Positions 1-10,622 of a DNA stretch of 64,000 nucleotides are shown piece by piece. The DNA is from Membranipora membranacea (taxonomy: Eukaryota > Bryozoa > Gymnolaemata > Cheilostomatida > Membraniporidae). The DNA lies in assembly GCA_914767715.1 (NCBI GenBank), contig OU612067.1, positions 7,502,001 to 7,566,000 on the forward strand. The letters run 5' to 3'. Each line of letters opens with the position of its first letter. Position 1 is the first letter of the stretch. The position numbers were made by a program, and so were the translations under genes. The notes under the pieces are model-generated. The model worked only from the letters and a program-made list of their open reading frames with translations, was not told where the DNA came from and ran no database searches.

Positions 1-500
1 TCTTCAATCTATTTTACATATATTATACATATATATATATTCATTAAATCAAATTCATCATTTTTGTGGATTAAAAATTAAATGTATTTGTCTTTCATGA
101 ATCTACCTAACCAAACCTTGTGGGTTTGCCAGTAAGGGGAACAAAGTGTGTAAACTCTTGCTCAAACAGTTTCCTCTCATCATGAAGCTACTCAAATTAA
201 CAAGAAAAGAAGTAAGTTGGGTTATCTTCAGTTGTTTTTACTTTCCTTGATAAGAAATCTTAAACTTTCTTTAATATAGAGAAGAAAACAGAGGCGATAT
301 TTGCCACCCCTCCACATCCACACAACAATGCTTGTCCGGACAAACAAATTATAACCTGACTTTAACTTGAATAATGTGCATGTTATCATGTTTGTTTGCT
401 TGGGTATTGCAAAAGTCTAATGATTTAAAACATATATTATCCATACAAATGTACATTCTTTTCAATCTTGTTAGCTTTTGATCTCTATCTATCATGATGA
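1..500. other. AT-rich left flank of duplicated unit 1
   Basis: No convincing gene is seen. The stretch contains an AT dinucleotide run near the left edge and is nearly identical to 39604-40100, so it belongs to the duplicated unit. The true left end of unit 1 may lie outside the window. No signal-peptide exon for the following lectin remnant could be recognised here. Confidence 0.6.
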
Positions 501-1395
501 TTGATACCTGAGGGCTACTTTGTCCGCGGCTATCACATTGATGTGATTAACAAATGCATTGACATACCATACCATTGCATTCAATTACATCCTAAAAGCC
601 ATCCATCTTACAAACAGGTGTGGCACGTGGGTTGGGATACCTATATTAGAAGTAAAGTAAATAGCAAATGCTTTACCAATTTATCAATTTAATCACTTTT
701 AGGTAACGTCAATACCCCAGTGAGTACAAGTTGATAGGGCAGGCTGACGGTTCCTCCCGCCTAAAGATAAGCAGCGCAAAGAAGAATTATGCTGAAGCTA
801 GAGTTGCCTGCCATGGCTATGATAATGGAAAATTGGTAACAACAGAAGAGGAATGGAGAAGAATCAACCTCAGACAATTCCTAAAGACAGCCACAAATAG
901 AAAGTTAACACAGTATACGTTAATTAGACATACTCTGTACACAGTGTTACAGCAAAGTTTTACCTTATAAAGAATCAGAAATTCTCTTTTTGCTGAATTT
1001 CCAAAAATGGCAGTTTTGCCAGACAAGTGGTATAACTCAATAATAAAGTCTCAACACTTTTCTTACATTACATATTTCACAGGATGTGGTGAACTGATTC
1101 TAAGTTGAATTGCTCATATTTGTTAACATTTGCAGACTCGGACTTCATTAACATCAGAGCTCAAGTGAAGGATGGCATAATGAAATTCTTCTGGGACGGA
1201 TTTAGCACAGCTGAATTCTGGAACAGAGTATTACCAACTCTCTTCCCTGAGATTGCATCATCATGGCGTTCTGGTGAGCCCGACAACAGCAATTTAGATG
1301 AGTCATGTGTTTGTGCAAAGACAGATGGCTTATGGAATGATTGTAAATGTACCAGTGCTGAGAGATTGGTCATTTGTGAAGTAAGAACCTTCTGA
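501..1395 (+). pseudogene. C-type lectin, plus-strand copy 1 (damaged)
   Basis: Two lectin exons are clear. The first (about 704-899) encodes the helix region with ACHGYDNGKLV and EEEWRRINLRQF. The second (1136-1395, after TTTGCAG) encodes the C-terminal half with WRSGEPDNSN, ESCVC, DGLWNDCKC and a stop after EVRTF. EPD and WND sit where the family binds calcium. Damage: the donor after exon one reads GAAAGT where copy 2 keeps GTAAGT. A cysteine conserved in the minus-strand lectins is Arg in SSRLKIS (TGC to CGC). No signal peptide or good upstream acceptor is seen. A further ORF at 501-690 beginning PEGYFVRGY may be a remnant of the N-terminal exon. A functional transcript using an alternative donor is not excluded. 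Confidence 0.7.
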
Positions 1396-1399
1396 GGTA

Positions 1400-1742
1400 G
1401 CTGCGAAAAGTATCGGAATGTCCTTTGATCTGGAAATACCACTCGTAGACCACATGTGAAGGGAAGCGACTCCGAATTACCGGTACACATACAATCATGC
1501 AGACAAAATATTATTACCAATTGAGAGTACTGTGCCAATGTGTGAACATGGATATGATTGTGTTACACAGTGTGGCATACTGAGTACATAATCTTTAAAC
1601 TCAACATGACAAACAGGCATCAAACAATTAAGTATCTGTTACGTATATTCTTCAGGATATATAACTTTGAGATGTCATATTTTATTAGGATAAAGTAAAC
1701 AATTTCATCACTTCCGGCAAACCAAACTTTTTCCCAACCCAC
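1400..1742. other. 3' flank of lectin copy 1
   Basis: No gene seen. Relative to units 2 and 3, about 350 bases present at 41045-41395 are missing here: the lectin flank joins directly at about 1433 to the sequence beginning ACCACTCGTAGACC. Confidence 0.5.
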
Positions 1743-2294
1743 CTGGTATGGGCATTGCATTGGAAATACAATCTCAGGCAAAATTGCACCATAATAAACG
1801 CCTTGTCCAACATTCTCTTTTTAAAAAAATTTCCCACCCGTTGTACATTTATGAAGGGAAAGTCATCATCGCCTGCAACAACTAACAGTATGGGAGTTTT
1901 GAATATGGAGAAGAACTTGAATCTGATAAAAATAATTGTGTCTCTTTTTCAGTTAAGTTGAGTTAAAAAGGTCTCAGTTGGAACAGGCTATATGGAGCTT
2001 CATGTTCTAATAAAAAGTTTTTATTTATTATTGCGATTGCAATGATCCAGCTGAAAATGTGTGTTGGCTATCAGCAGTTAGTGAGCTGCGATCTATCCGT
2101 AATCCTGAATATTTGACCTCTTTCTCTATTTTTGCCTCCATTTCCTGTCCGTATCTAGTTGCCGTATTACCATTGAATGTTGAGTACAGGAGTCTCTTTA
2201 CTAGGTTTGAGAGGTTTTCTGTCTGTATAATAGAAATGCATCGTAGAGTCTTGTCAAAATAATTGTAATCCCAGTTTTTCATATGGTAGTGCAT
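1743..2294 (-). pseudogene. YqaJ-type exonuclease remnant (unit 1)
   Basis: The ORF at 2294-2028 encodes NLSNLVKRLLY, then NTATRYGQEMEAKIEKE, resembling the N-terminal part of YqaJ/lambda-exonuclease domains (the G..(H/N)E helix). A second piece at 1872-1743, after a good acceptor (TTGTTGCAG), reads DDDFPFINVQR and, after a one-base frame shift, YYGAILPEI, the usual C-terminal end of animal YqaJ domains. The central catalytic segment (SPDG, EIK) is not recognisable, so the gene is not functional. Similar domains occur in animal transposable elements and orphan genes. The assignment is by family memory, without a search. Confidence 0.5.
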
Positions 2295-3366
2295 AACTTA
2301 TATTTTGGTGAACTAGCTTCATTATAGATGGCAATTTAGATAGAATCGTCAGAGCCAAGCTCAACAGAGAGGCGAATATGGCACAGCATACAAACCCCAC
2401 ATGTACTGTTAACTGTCATCAGTTAAAATGATTATTAGTATGAATCGCTGGTCACAGTGCACAACCTTGTGTCCATCAATTCGGCACCGCAAATTCATGA
2501 ATGCCTTAGCGAGGTTTGAGGTCTGGCTTTTAGGTTTTTAAGATTGCGCGCCAAAATATCCAGCTCAACCTACCAAATAATGTTATTCAAATCAATATAT
2601 ATTTTGATGAACGAAAATTAATGATATAGAAAGGCAACAACAATACAGACACATCCTCTCAAAGAGCCTACTGTCAATTTACCCCTATGAAGTCAAGAGA
2701 AACAATATCATATCCAGTCCTTAGAGTTCATAGCCTGAACACAGATGAAACAATATAAAACACCAATACCACAACCGGATTTGTGTAGCCTACCTTTATT
2801 ATAGTAATTAGGATGGAACCGACGCTATCAGTACCACCATCTCCTCTTTCCCTCTTACCAAAGTCTACGGTTTCCAAACACAATTCCTTATATCATCGGC
2901 TAGTGTTGTGAGAATGTCCGGATTTGTGCTCTTTGTGGGTTCTTCTCAGCTTTACGGCAAAAGTTACTGAATTGCGCATTCTATTTGTTGTAAGCCGGTT
3001 CGGCTGTCAGCACCAACAACCGCAAAAAACCTTCATTGAAACATAAACATAAACAAAGGTAAATGTAACCGAGAGCAGCAGTAGAATAAGAAACAGACTT
3101 AGTCTCAAACGCTACCAATACTAAGGATTGATCAGTGGGCTACGGAGTTGTCTTCTTAATATCAATGAGGGGGAAACTCTCTTCTTTGCAAGGAGGCTTT
3201 AATAGTGGTGTCATAAGGGAGTTTGGGATGTATGACCAGGAATAATTCAATTCTCCCTCTTATGAAAAATTTCCAGAACCTTGCTGGTTTCATATTCATA
3301 ATCATCCAAACTATTGTGCAATAATGGATAGTAGACATATAATACTAAATCCATATGACAGTTATA
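2295..3366. other. Unit spacer, non-coding
   Basis: No gene seen. The spacer is nearly identical to 25990-27060 and 42190-43260, so it is part of the duplicated unit. It ends where the large transposon begins. Confidence 0.6.
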
Positions 3367-3556
3367 TCCCAGTGGGCACAAACACGTTGGGAACCTGTGT
3401 ATTTTACGGACTCAACATGTGCTGGTTTGGTGAAAATCCGATGGTATATGTAACGGATTTCCACGTAGAAATGTACCAAACCAACACCACCGCGTTGTGA
3501 ACACGTGAATAACACGACAATAACTCGTGGGGCAAAAATTGAGTTATACAAGATCA

Positions 3557-3945
3557 ACACCTCTACGTTGCACACACGGTTATATTACGTGGTGATGTGG
3601 TGTTGTCTGAATAAGTATGGTTAAACTTAACCATATGAACACCTCCACGTTGCATACTCGGCTATATAACGTGGTGACGTGGTGTTGTCCGAATTGGTTT
3701 GATTAAACTTAACCATATGAACACCTCCACGTTGCATACTCGGCTATATAACGTGGTGATGTGGTGTTGTCCGAATTGGTCTGATTGAACTTAACCATAT
3801 CAACACCTCTACGTTGTATGTCCGGCTATATCACGTGGCATTGCGGTGTTGTTTGTATTATTCTGCTTTAATTTCACCTAATCAGCACATCTACTTTGCA
3901 TACTTGTTTATTTAACATGAGATGATGTATTGTTCTTTTTGAATT
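3557..3945. repeat. 82 bp tandem repeat
   Basis: Units start at about 3557, 3639, 3721, 3803 and 3884. Each holds a near-palindrome of AACACCTCCACGTT and AACGTGGTGATGTGGTGTT around a GGCTATAT core, so each unit can fold into a hairpin. The last unit is degenerate. Confidence 0.85.
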
Positions 3946-4243
3946 CTGTTTCTGGTTATATGCAGAAGAATAGTGGCGTAATAGTCATTTTACAGCCTTG
4001 TTTGGGTATATCGCAATATATACATCAAATAAAAACCATTATATGCAAGTGACAATTAATTGGGTAGTAAGAACAAAATGTTAACCGGGTTGAAATATCT
4101 GTTTCGAGAATAGGCATTAAAAAGAATTAAGGCGGCAGATTGAATTAAATTGAACATGGGTAATTAATATATAAATATCAGATAAAAAAGAGAATGAGAG
4201 GAAATATGAATATCAGGCGTTGCTGGTAGTTACGTCTGTCTGA

Positions 4244-4572
4244 CTAGCTTCCAATGCCACTGCTTCGCCCAGCCTAGAATACAAGAAAGAAAACAACATT
4301 GACTGCTGTACCAATACATTTATGTTGCCATTTTTATCGCCTCACATTAGATTGACCCAACTTGCGTAGAGACACTCAATACCCTGCAAGTAACCTTGTG
4401 AGATGCTAATGGGAACAATTTGATGGCAGACTAACTACAGACTACTAACAATTATAAATTCTCTCTACCTACCATCTTCTTCAACTCGTTTTTGACGCGG
4501 TTGCTTGCTTGCTTAATCACTTCGGCCATCTCTCGGCTGATCTTATCCTCTGTCGCCCCAGAGTGCCTATAT
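4244..4572 (-). CDS. Possible terminal exon pair inside the transposon (unidentified)
   Basis: Between a CTGATCAG acceptor and an ATG|GTAGGT donor, 4572-4473 encodes 33 residues of helical, charged sequence (SGATEDKISREMAEVIK, then NRVKNELKKM). After the next acceptor (TATTCTAG), 4273-4244 adds AGRSSGIGS and a stop. Frames agree across the junction. A TATA-like TATAAATG lies far upstream on the same strand near 5929. No family is recognised, and it could be chance. Confidence 0.22.
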
Positions 4573-7374
4573 CTGATCAGAAGAGAATCTACAAATAGGC
4601 AAAACAATACATTATCAATTGCAGTATGTTGTGTGAAGTGTGAAATTAACACAATGGAGCTGAGACTCACAGAACAATATTATGAACTAGAAGTCTCACA
4701 GACATGGGTACATTATTCTACACTATACACTACGGATAAGATAGTTGCCAACAATGGAAACAGAGTACTATTAAAGTACTATTCAATTCAGATATATATT
4801 TCCACCAGCCGCCGCTTTCTAAAAGATACACCAGTACCCATGAATTCCCACCATGGTGGTAACAGCAAGTTGGGGCCAGTGTTAATGAGAAAGCTTTCAA
4901 CTCTGATGCATGTCTGGTTGCAGCAAATGGAGCACAGGGATTCAATTTGAAATGACTAACTTTTGGACATTCAAATAAATTTGACGATGTTGAAATGTGA
5001 CATCACACTTGACATAATGTTTTGTCACAAAGGTAGGTAGGCCTATGCATTGGGTCCTTTCCTAACTTATCCAGTCATTCTAACTATGAACTGCGACGGG
5101 TAGCAATTCTCCACACAGATGACAATAAGTGAGCGGAATGACATGACATGTGAGAGCATTAAAAAGACACATGTGAGAGCATTATAAGACGACGACCTAA
5201 TGACATGAATGACATGGGCTAAATTCACAAGCGAGTAGTAATATACAACTGGAATCCCCCATAACTTATTATACCAGTAGCATGGTAATATTTGCATCAA
5301 CTACATATCCATAAGTTGAACATGGATATACCATTCGATAACATATTAAAATTGATTGCCATAACAGTGTCAATAATTACTCATCCGACTTCATAAGAAG
5401 AATCAACGTTTTTAAACCAAACTATTGGATCGGGCATTAGCCTACTCTCACATTGCAATAATGTACAGCCAAGAAACAAGCAGGTTGTAAAGTCATTGAA
5501 TGACTATACTATGAAATACTACTAGGCCTAAGTGATATATACAACACAAGATATCATCAGGAGATACTATCAGCATGTGTGGCGTGGCCAGCCAGTGCCC
5601 CATCTACACAATATTGAGTAGAGTGAGTAGTAGGCCTACAAGATGAAATAGTAGTACAAATACTGACTCGTCTGAGGCCAGTCACTCACCCTTCAAACGA
5701 GTCTGTTAGCAATCACGGTGGTTGGTAGTTGTACTGTTCCAAGAAGACTTTCAACTTCAATCACGGTGGTAGTTGTAAGTAGTTAGATATGATCCAGAGG
5801 AGATGCAGGGTCGATATTCCAATGAGAGTTGTGCTGATAATAATTGTCTCTCTACTAGTAGATAGTTTAGTTGTGATAAGTTTGAGTAACAACATCAAAT
5901 GAAGATGATGCATGATGATTCCACAGCATTTATACCAGCACCAATAGATTTATGAAGGGCTGCACTAGTAGTGGTAGTAGTTACGCCAGTTCTACAATTC
6001 AAACTAGGCGCTAGCTAATAACCCTTCCCACAATTCAGTGCACTTTGCTAGTCGACCAATGAAATGAGCATAGAGCAAAGTCACAGCGCAGGGGATTAAT
6101 TGACCAAGTGTGTAAAGCAAAACAATTATAATTGTGTAGTAGCATTGTATATTTAGTATCTGTGTAAAGGTACTGTATAGGAATTGTATAATAGCAATGA
6201 TGATCATAGTAGGTGTAGACATTGGCAATGTAATGATATTTAGATAGTAGGACTAAAATGCCGTTTGTCACACCAACTCTGGGCAATTTTGCACTGCAAA
6301 ATTGTAAAGTCAAGTTGTAAGGTTGACAAAATTTTAAAGTTATATCTGTGTCACATAACCCTTTTTCAAATGGCAACCAAATTCCTCTTTCAGGCTCTGG
6401 AATATGTGAAATATAAATGATTTGTTGCGGATCAAGCTTAAATACCTTACGCCACCGACCTGGCATGCCAGAGAGGGTGTTAGTTAGTCTCAAACTCGTT
6501 AAAATTACTATAATATATAACAGAAATTAGACAGATATGCTTTGTGTTTTAGATGCCTAAATGATCGCTTGCCATGGGCTACAATAAAAATGCACAATGT
6601 GTCCTACCCCAAACCTGTAACCAAATATTTGCTGATGTTGACTCAACATGACTTTGCAATTATGTAAAGAAGACATCACTAGGTGGCACAAATCCAAAGT
6701 TATTGATAGTTGTACCAATCTACATTGAAAACTTTGTTGAGCAGGCAAAGTATCTATCTAAGGTGCACAGCTGAGTTGCGAAGTTTAGACATGCACGAAA
6801 CCTGATTAATTTTCTGGTAGGAGACATCATGCATTCAGTTTGCAATGCGATTATGTACACTTTGACCTCCAAAGCCACCTAGAGCTATGGAAAATATAAT
6901 TGACGTCCTGGCACCTTAATCTATCACACCCCAGTCATCGGTAGCTTAAGTATGGTATGTTCCATCTTGCGCAAAATTTACTTCAATATTTTCCTACAAT
7001 AGCAAAGCATAGTAAACTAGGCCTTTGATAGGATTGTAGTATACCACAGCTACGTGGCATTCCTACGCTAAGCTAGGCTCCCTATTCACAAATAAAGTGT
7101 TGTGCTTTATGGTAATCCTCTCAGCCTTGGAGACGTGGCAATGGCTGTAGCATGGTGGTGCCTCTCAACAACAACAGCCTGACACAGGAATTGAATAACT
7201 CCTTTTGCTCCAATATAGAGCATATTAGTCTAACAATTGGCAGTGGGCTTTATTCCAAATACTATTTACTCAACCAGTGAAAATACTATTTACTCAGCCA
7301 GCCATACAGGATTTTAGTGAGTGAATACTATAATGACTCATAATGCAGTGTTGCTTTCAATAATAATCTTGCTC

Positions 7375-8260
7375 TTGCCATTTAAACAATTTGAAATAAC
7401 TTCGATCTTACTGATTAGAAGCCTTGTTTATTATTATAAATTCACATCACTACCCCCATTATATTTGGTGTTGTTTTCTTGGATAGTTTATTGGCATAAA
7501 ACACCATAGCCACACGTGGTCCACACGGGTTAGTCTGGTCAGGTGAAAGTCTTTACCATTTCAACACGTGATCACCACGCTTGTGGGTGGTTGGTCTGGG
7601 CATTTTAACATTGGAAATAACATTTAAATCTAACTGATAAGAAGTCATATTTATAACTATAATTTCATGTCGCTATCCCCATTGTATTTGGTGTTATTTT
7701 CTCGGATAGTTAATTGGCATAAAACACCATAGCCACATGTGGTCCACACGGGTAAGTCTGGTCAGGTGAAAGTCTTTACCATTTCAACACGTGATCACCA
7801 CGTTTGTGGGTGGTTGAGCTGGCCATTTAAACATTTTTGAAATAACTGAAATCTGACAGATTAGAAGCCTTAGATTTTACTGTAATTTCAAGTAACAACC
7901 ACCGGTATATTAAGAGATTGATTATTTTGAAGATTCAGGGGTAAGCAACACCATAGCCACACGTGGTCAACACGGGTTAGTCTGGTCAGGTGAAAGTCTT
8001 TACCATTTCAACACGTGATCACCACGTTTGTGGGTGGTTGAGCTGGCCATTTAAACATTTTTGAAATAATTGAAATCTGACAGATTAGAAGCCTTAGATT
8101 TTACTGTAATTTCAAGTAACAACCACCGGTATATTAAGTGATTGATTATTTTGAAGATTCAGGGGTAAACAACACCATAGCCACACGTGGTCAACACGTG
8201 TTTGACTGGTCTGGTGTTAATTACACCCGGCTGTCACGTGTACCACACGTAAAACTGCTA
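7375..8260. repeat. 224 bp tandem repeat
   Basis: Almost four copies of a 224 bp unit. The phrase ACACCATAGCCACA recurs at 7501, 7724, 7948 and 8172. Each unit contains several CACGTG or CACGTGG palindromes. It forms the right subterminal region of the large element. Confidence 0.85.
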
Positions 8261-8593
8261 CGTAGAGTTTTTACCATCTCACCACTAGTGTTATTTTGGT
8301 GTGTGCCCACATATTACTTGTGGTTGAGTCCTAAACTGTGTTTTCCCAATGACAGCAATGTCAGCTATTTCTCCCTCTCTATCTCCTGAGGCTGACCATT
8401 CCTTGTTCCGCCTCTCTACCATATCACTCTTTGTATACTCCTACTTCGCCTTCCCAACCACCTCCTCATAGCTATCACATGTCATCTAAATGCTAATAGA
8501 AAGAGTGTAATTTTATGCTTGTCAAAAATGTCACAAAATCAATTGATGTAGCACCACCCTAAACTTAGTCTAAGTGCTCAAACGGCTGCAATA

Positions 8594-8723
8594 TCAGTTC
8601 AAGCGCTCAAACTGTGCCGGGATAGCTGGGAGCTTTCCCCACCATCTACCATTGTCATCATGCTCCCATTCAATGACGTACGGCCTCTGGCCAGATGCCT
8701 GCATCAGTGGATGTCTGGATTGC
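8594..8723 (-). CDS. Conserved terminal exon, unidentified (unit 1)
   Basis: After an acceptor at about 8724, the exon reads RHPLMQASGQRPYVIEWEHD, then GRWWGKLPAIPAQFERLN and a stop. Units 2 and 3 keep the same 130-base frame and stop position with only amino-acid substitutions. Unit 4 keeps a diverged version (HPPMQVSGTRPYFVQWEP). In unit 1 the acceptor reads TTAAG rather than the TTCAG of unit 2. I recognise no family. Just upstream (8935-8770, same strand) a further open stretch contains NSPVAIEYKNAERLVYQG and CLTCCLCQND, possibly another exon. Confidence 0.35.
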
Positions 8724-9130
8724 CTTAATAACAAACTATCAAAGTTTTCAGACACAGACTACAAAGAAAGTGTTGTCAAACTCAACCCATGTCGCTGCCA
8801 TAGAATCATTCTGACAAAGGCAACATGTGAGACACCTGTGAAAATCGTCTACTGTTATTCCCTGGTAAACCAACCTCTCAGCATTTTTATACTCAATAGC
8901 TACTGGGGAGTTTGGATGAGCGTGGATTACATCATATGATGCTGTTAGGAGAAGCAGCTAGTAGAACACCTTGGCCTTCAATTCCAACCGAGCCCCGAAT
9001 GGCTCGCAGATATCTCACAAGCTCCCTTGGACATTAGTCACTCAACAAATTTATTCTCATTTGGGCCATCCTGCTCTAATCTATATGCCGTCACAGCTTT
9101 TGGCCTTAAAAGGTGTATAAAACAATGATT

Positions 9131-9784
9131 TTACAATGCTTTTGGAGATGTTTTTATTCGCATGTTACAGATGGTCCCAGAATCGTCAATTGCTGTATCA
9201 CCTGTCTTTTTGCCAAGCCTCACTTGAGCCGGTATAATCTTCCATCTTTAATTTAGCTCGTCAATGATCAAACAGCAATCTATTGCAGATTGTTTGCCAT
9301 AAGTAACAACTTGAACATAAAGAAGGCGACATGGTTTTTCAATCTACAAACAGAAGGTTGACAAATCAACAGCATTGTAAAGATGTGACAACAGTCTGAT
9401 CAATCATTTTTTGACTTTATTCCATTATTTTGATTAAAACAGGAGACTTTAAATAAGGAAGCTATCATCAGTATTTATAATCTTTGGTATCATTTGTAAA
9501 AAATGGTACATCAGATTTTCTATCTTATTCTTGACTGTTAGTTTGACCGGAATCGTTGTTAGACTAGCTAGCTATCTTTCATAAAGCTTCGTATCAGCAG
9601 GTCAAACTTTTTTTAATTTTTTGACAATTTACATACCTATTAGTCATGATACCCTGGGAGAGTCCAGCTTGGTTCTTTCAGTGGTACTTGTGCTGATGTA
9701 GCAATCCTGGTTGAATGCCCTTTCTGACACCTCGGCATCAGCTGTGAATTGAACACGCCACGTTATTTTATGAAAGAACTGCAT
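9131..9784 (-). pseudogene. Small two-exon gene, unit 1 copy (frameshifted)
   Basis: Exon one (9784-9653) starts ATG and reads MQFFHKITWRVQFTADAEV; it appears identical in bases to unit 2. Exon two starts at 9343 (acceptor TTTGTAG) with IEKPCRLLYV but meets a frame shift and stop at ELN, where units 2 and 4 continue ELK. See the intact unit 2 copy at 27892-28574. Confidence 0.35.
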
Positions 9785-9985
9785 TTTACCAATTGAGGAT
9801 TGCTGACCTAGAAATTAAACATTGAATTTCAAATCTTATTCCTATAATATAAATATGTAAACTCTCTATGTAGTTAACTAGGGTATCATCAACAGATATC
9901 TTGTATGAAAAGGTAACTCCGAATCATTATATTGTGTAGAGCCACAGCCTGGTTACCTGGCTCTCTTTATATATGGTAGCATAGT

Positions 9986-10255
9986 TTAACTACCATATTT
10001 TAGTAGGTAGGATGCTAGGTACGTAACAGGATACTGGGCAATTACAAGACCAGCAAGCTGAACAATCATACTTTTAAGGCATAAAAAGCGTTTCTCATGT
10101 AGAAGTCCATTATTTGGTGTAAAATAAACTTCATAATATAACATATAATCTGAAATCCTATTGAATATAATATATAATATATAATGGGATTTCAGATTAG
10201 TTTTCAGACCAGACAGCCGAGTAGAAACCGTATTGGAGGTAGTTTCCCCCCTCAC
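9986..10255 (-). other. Open frame kept in units 1 and 2, doubtful gene
   Basis: An 89-codon frame beginning MRGETTSNTVSTRLSG is kept open in unit 2 at 28776-29045 with about ten substitutions. It spans an AT-rich hairpin, and its composition (many Ile, Leu, Tyr) is what AT-rich non-coding DNA gives. It is reported only because it stays open in two copies. Confidence 0.15.
10146..10199. repeat. Hairpin with AT-rich loop
   Basis: The arms TAATCTGAAATCC and GGGATTTCAGATTA flank an AATATAATATATAAT-type loop. The structure is present in all units that keep the region (about 28935-28990 and 56120-56178). It may be a small fold-back insertion older than the duplications. Confidence 0.6.
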
Positions 10256-10493
10256 TTCCCCACACGATGCCCATGAGCAATAATGTCAAGTTAAAGGTAA
10301 ACTATTCATTGTATTTTTGGCAGAGTTTTTTGTAAAGAACAATAAAATATCACATGAGCAAGAGAGAATGACAAAAAGTAAAATAGTAGAACAGATCTTA
10401 TAATCATTGTGGCACATGGAGGTAAAAATATATACTGTGTTGTGTATAGTGAAGATCGTTCATTTCAATGAGCTATGTGAAATATATGGTTTG

Positions 10494-10499
10494 TTTATT
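10494..10499 (-). promoter_or_regulatory. Possible polyadenylation signal of STP exons, unit 1
   Basis: AATAAA on the minus strand, about 125 bases after the STP stop codon. It is kept in unit 2 (near 29288) and absent at the matching place of unit 4. Confidence 0.35.
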
Positions 10500-10622
10500 G
10501 AGTATATCAGTCAGTAATGACGGTTTCTCAATGAAAGAATAAATACAAATGTCTACAAAAATAAGGCAGATCCACTAAACTCAATGAAAATGCAGGTATA
10601 ATTAAATATTTAAACAAATCTA

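Larger units (their letters stand above)
3367..8311. mobile_element. 4.9 kb DNA transposon-like insertion with CACGTG-rich ends
   Basis: Units 2 and 3 lack this block (compare 27060 and 43262). Its ends are inverted around GTGGGCACA: the left begins TCCCAGTGGGCACA and the right ends TGTGCCCACA, each next to TA. Both ends carry tandem subterminal repeats rich in CACGTG or ACGTGG: an 82 bp array on the left and a 224 bp array on the right. No transposase was recognised inside, so it is probably non-autonomous or belongs to a family I cannot identify. The interior 3950-7370 is AT-rich, with only short ORFs and the weak exon pair noted separately. Confidence 0.6.

Noticed and set aside
1161-1538. 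125-codon minus-strand frame opposite lectin copy 1
   Set aside because: Antisense shadow of the lectin exon.
3557-3945. Direct repeats with spacers resembling a CRISPR array
   Set aside because: The whole 82 bp unit is repeated, with no unique spacers, in an intron-bearing eukaryotic genome.
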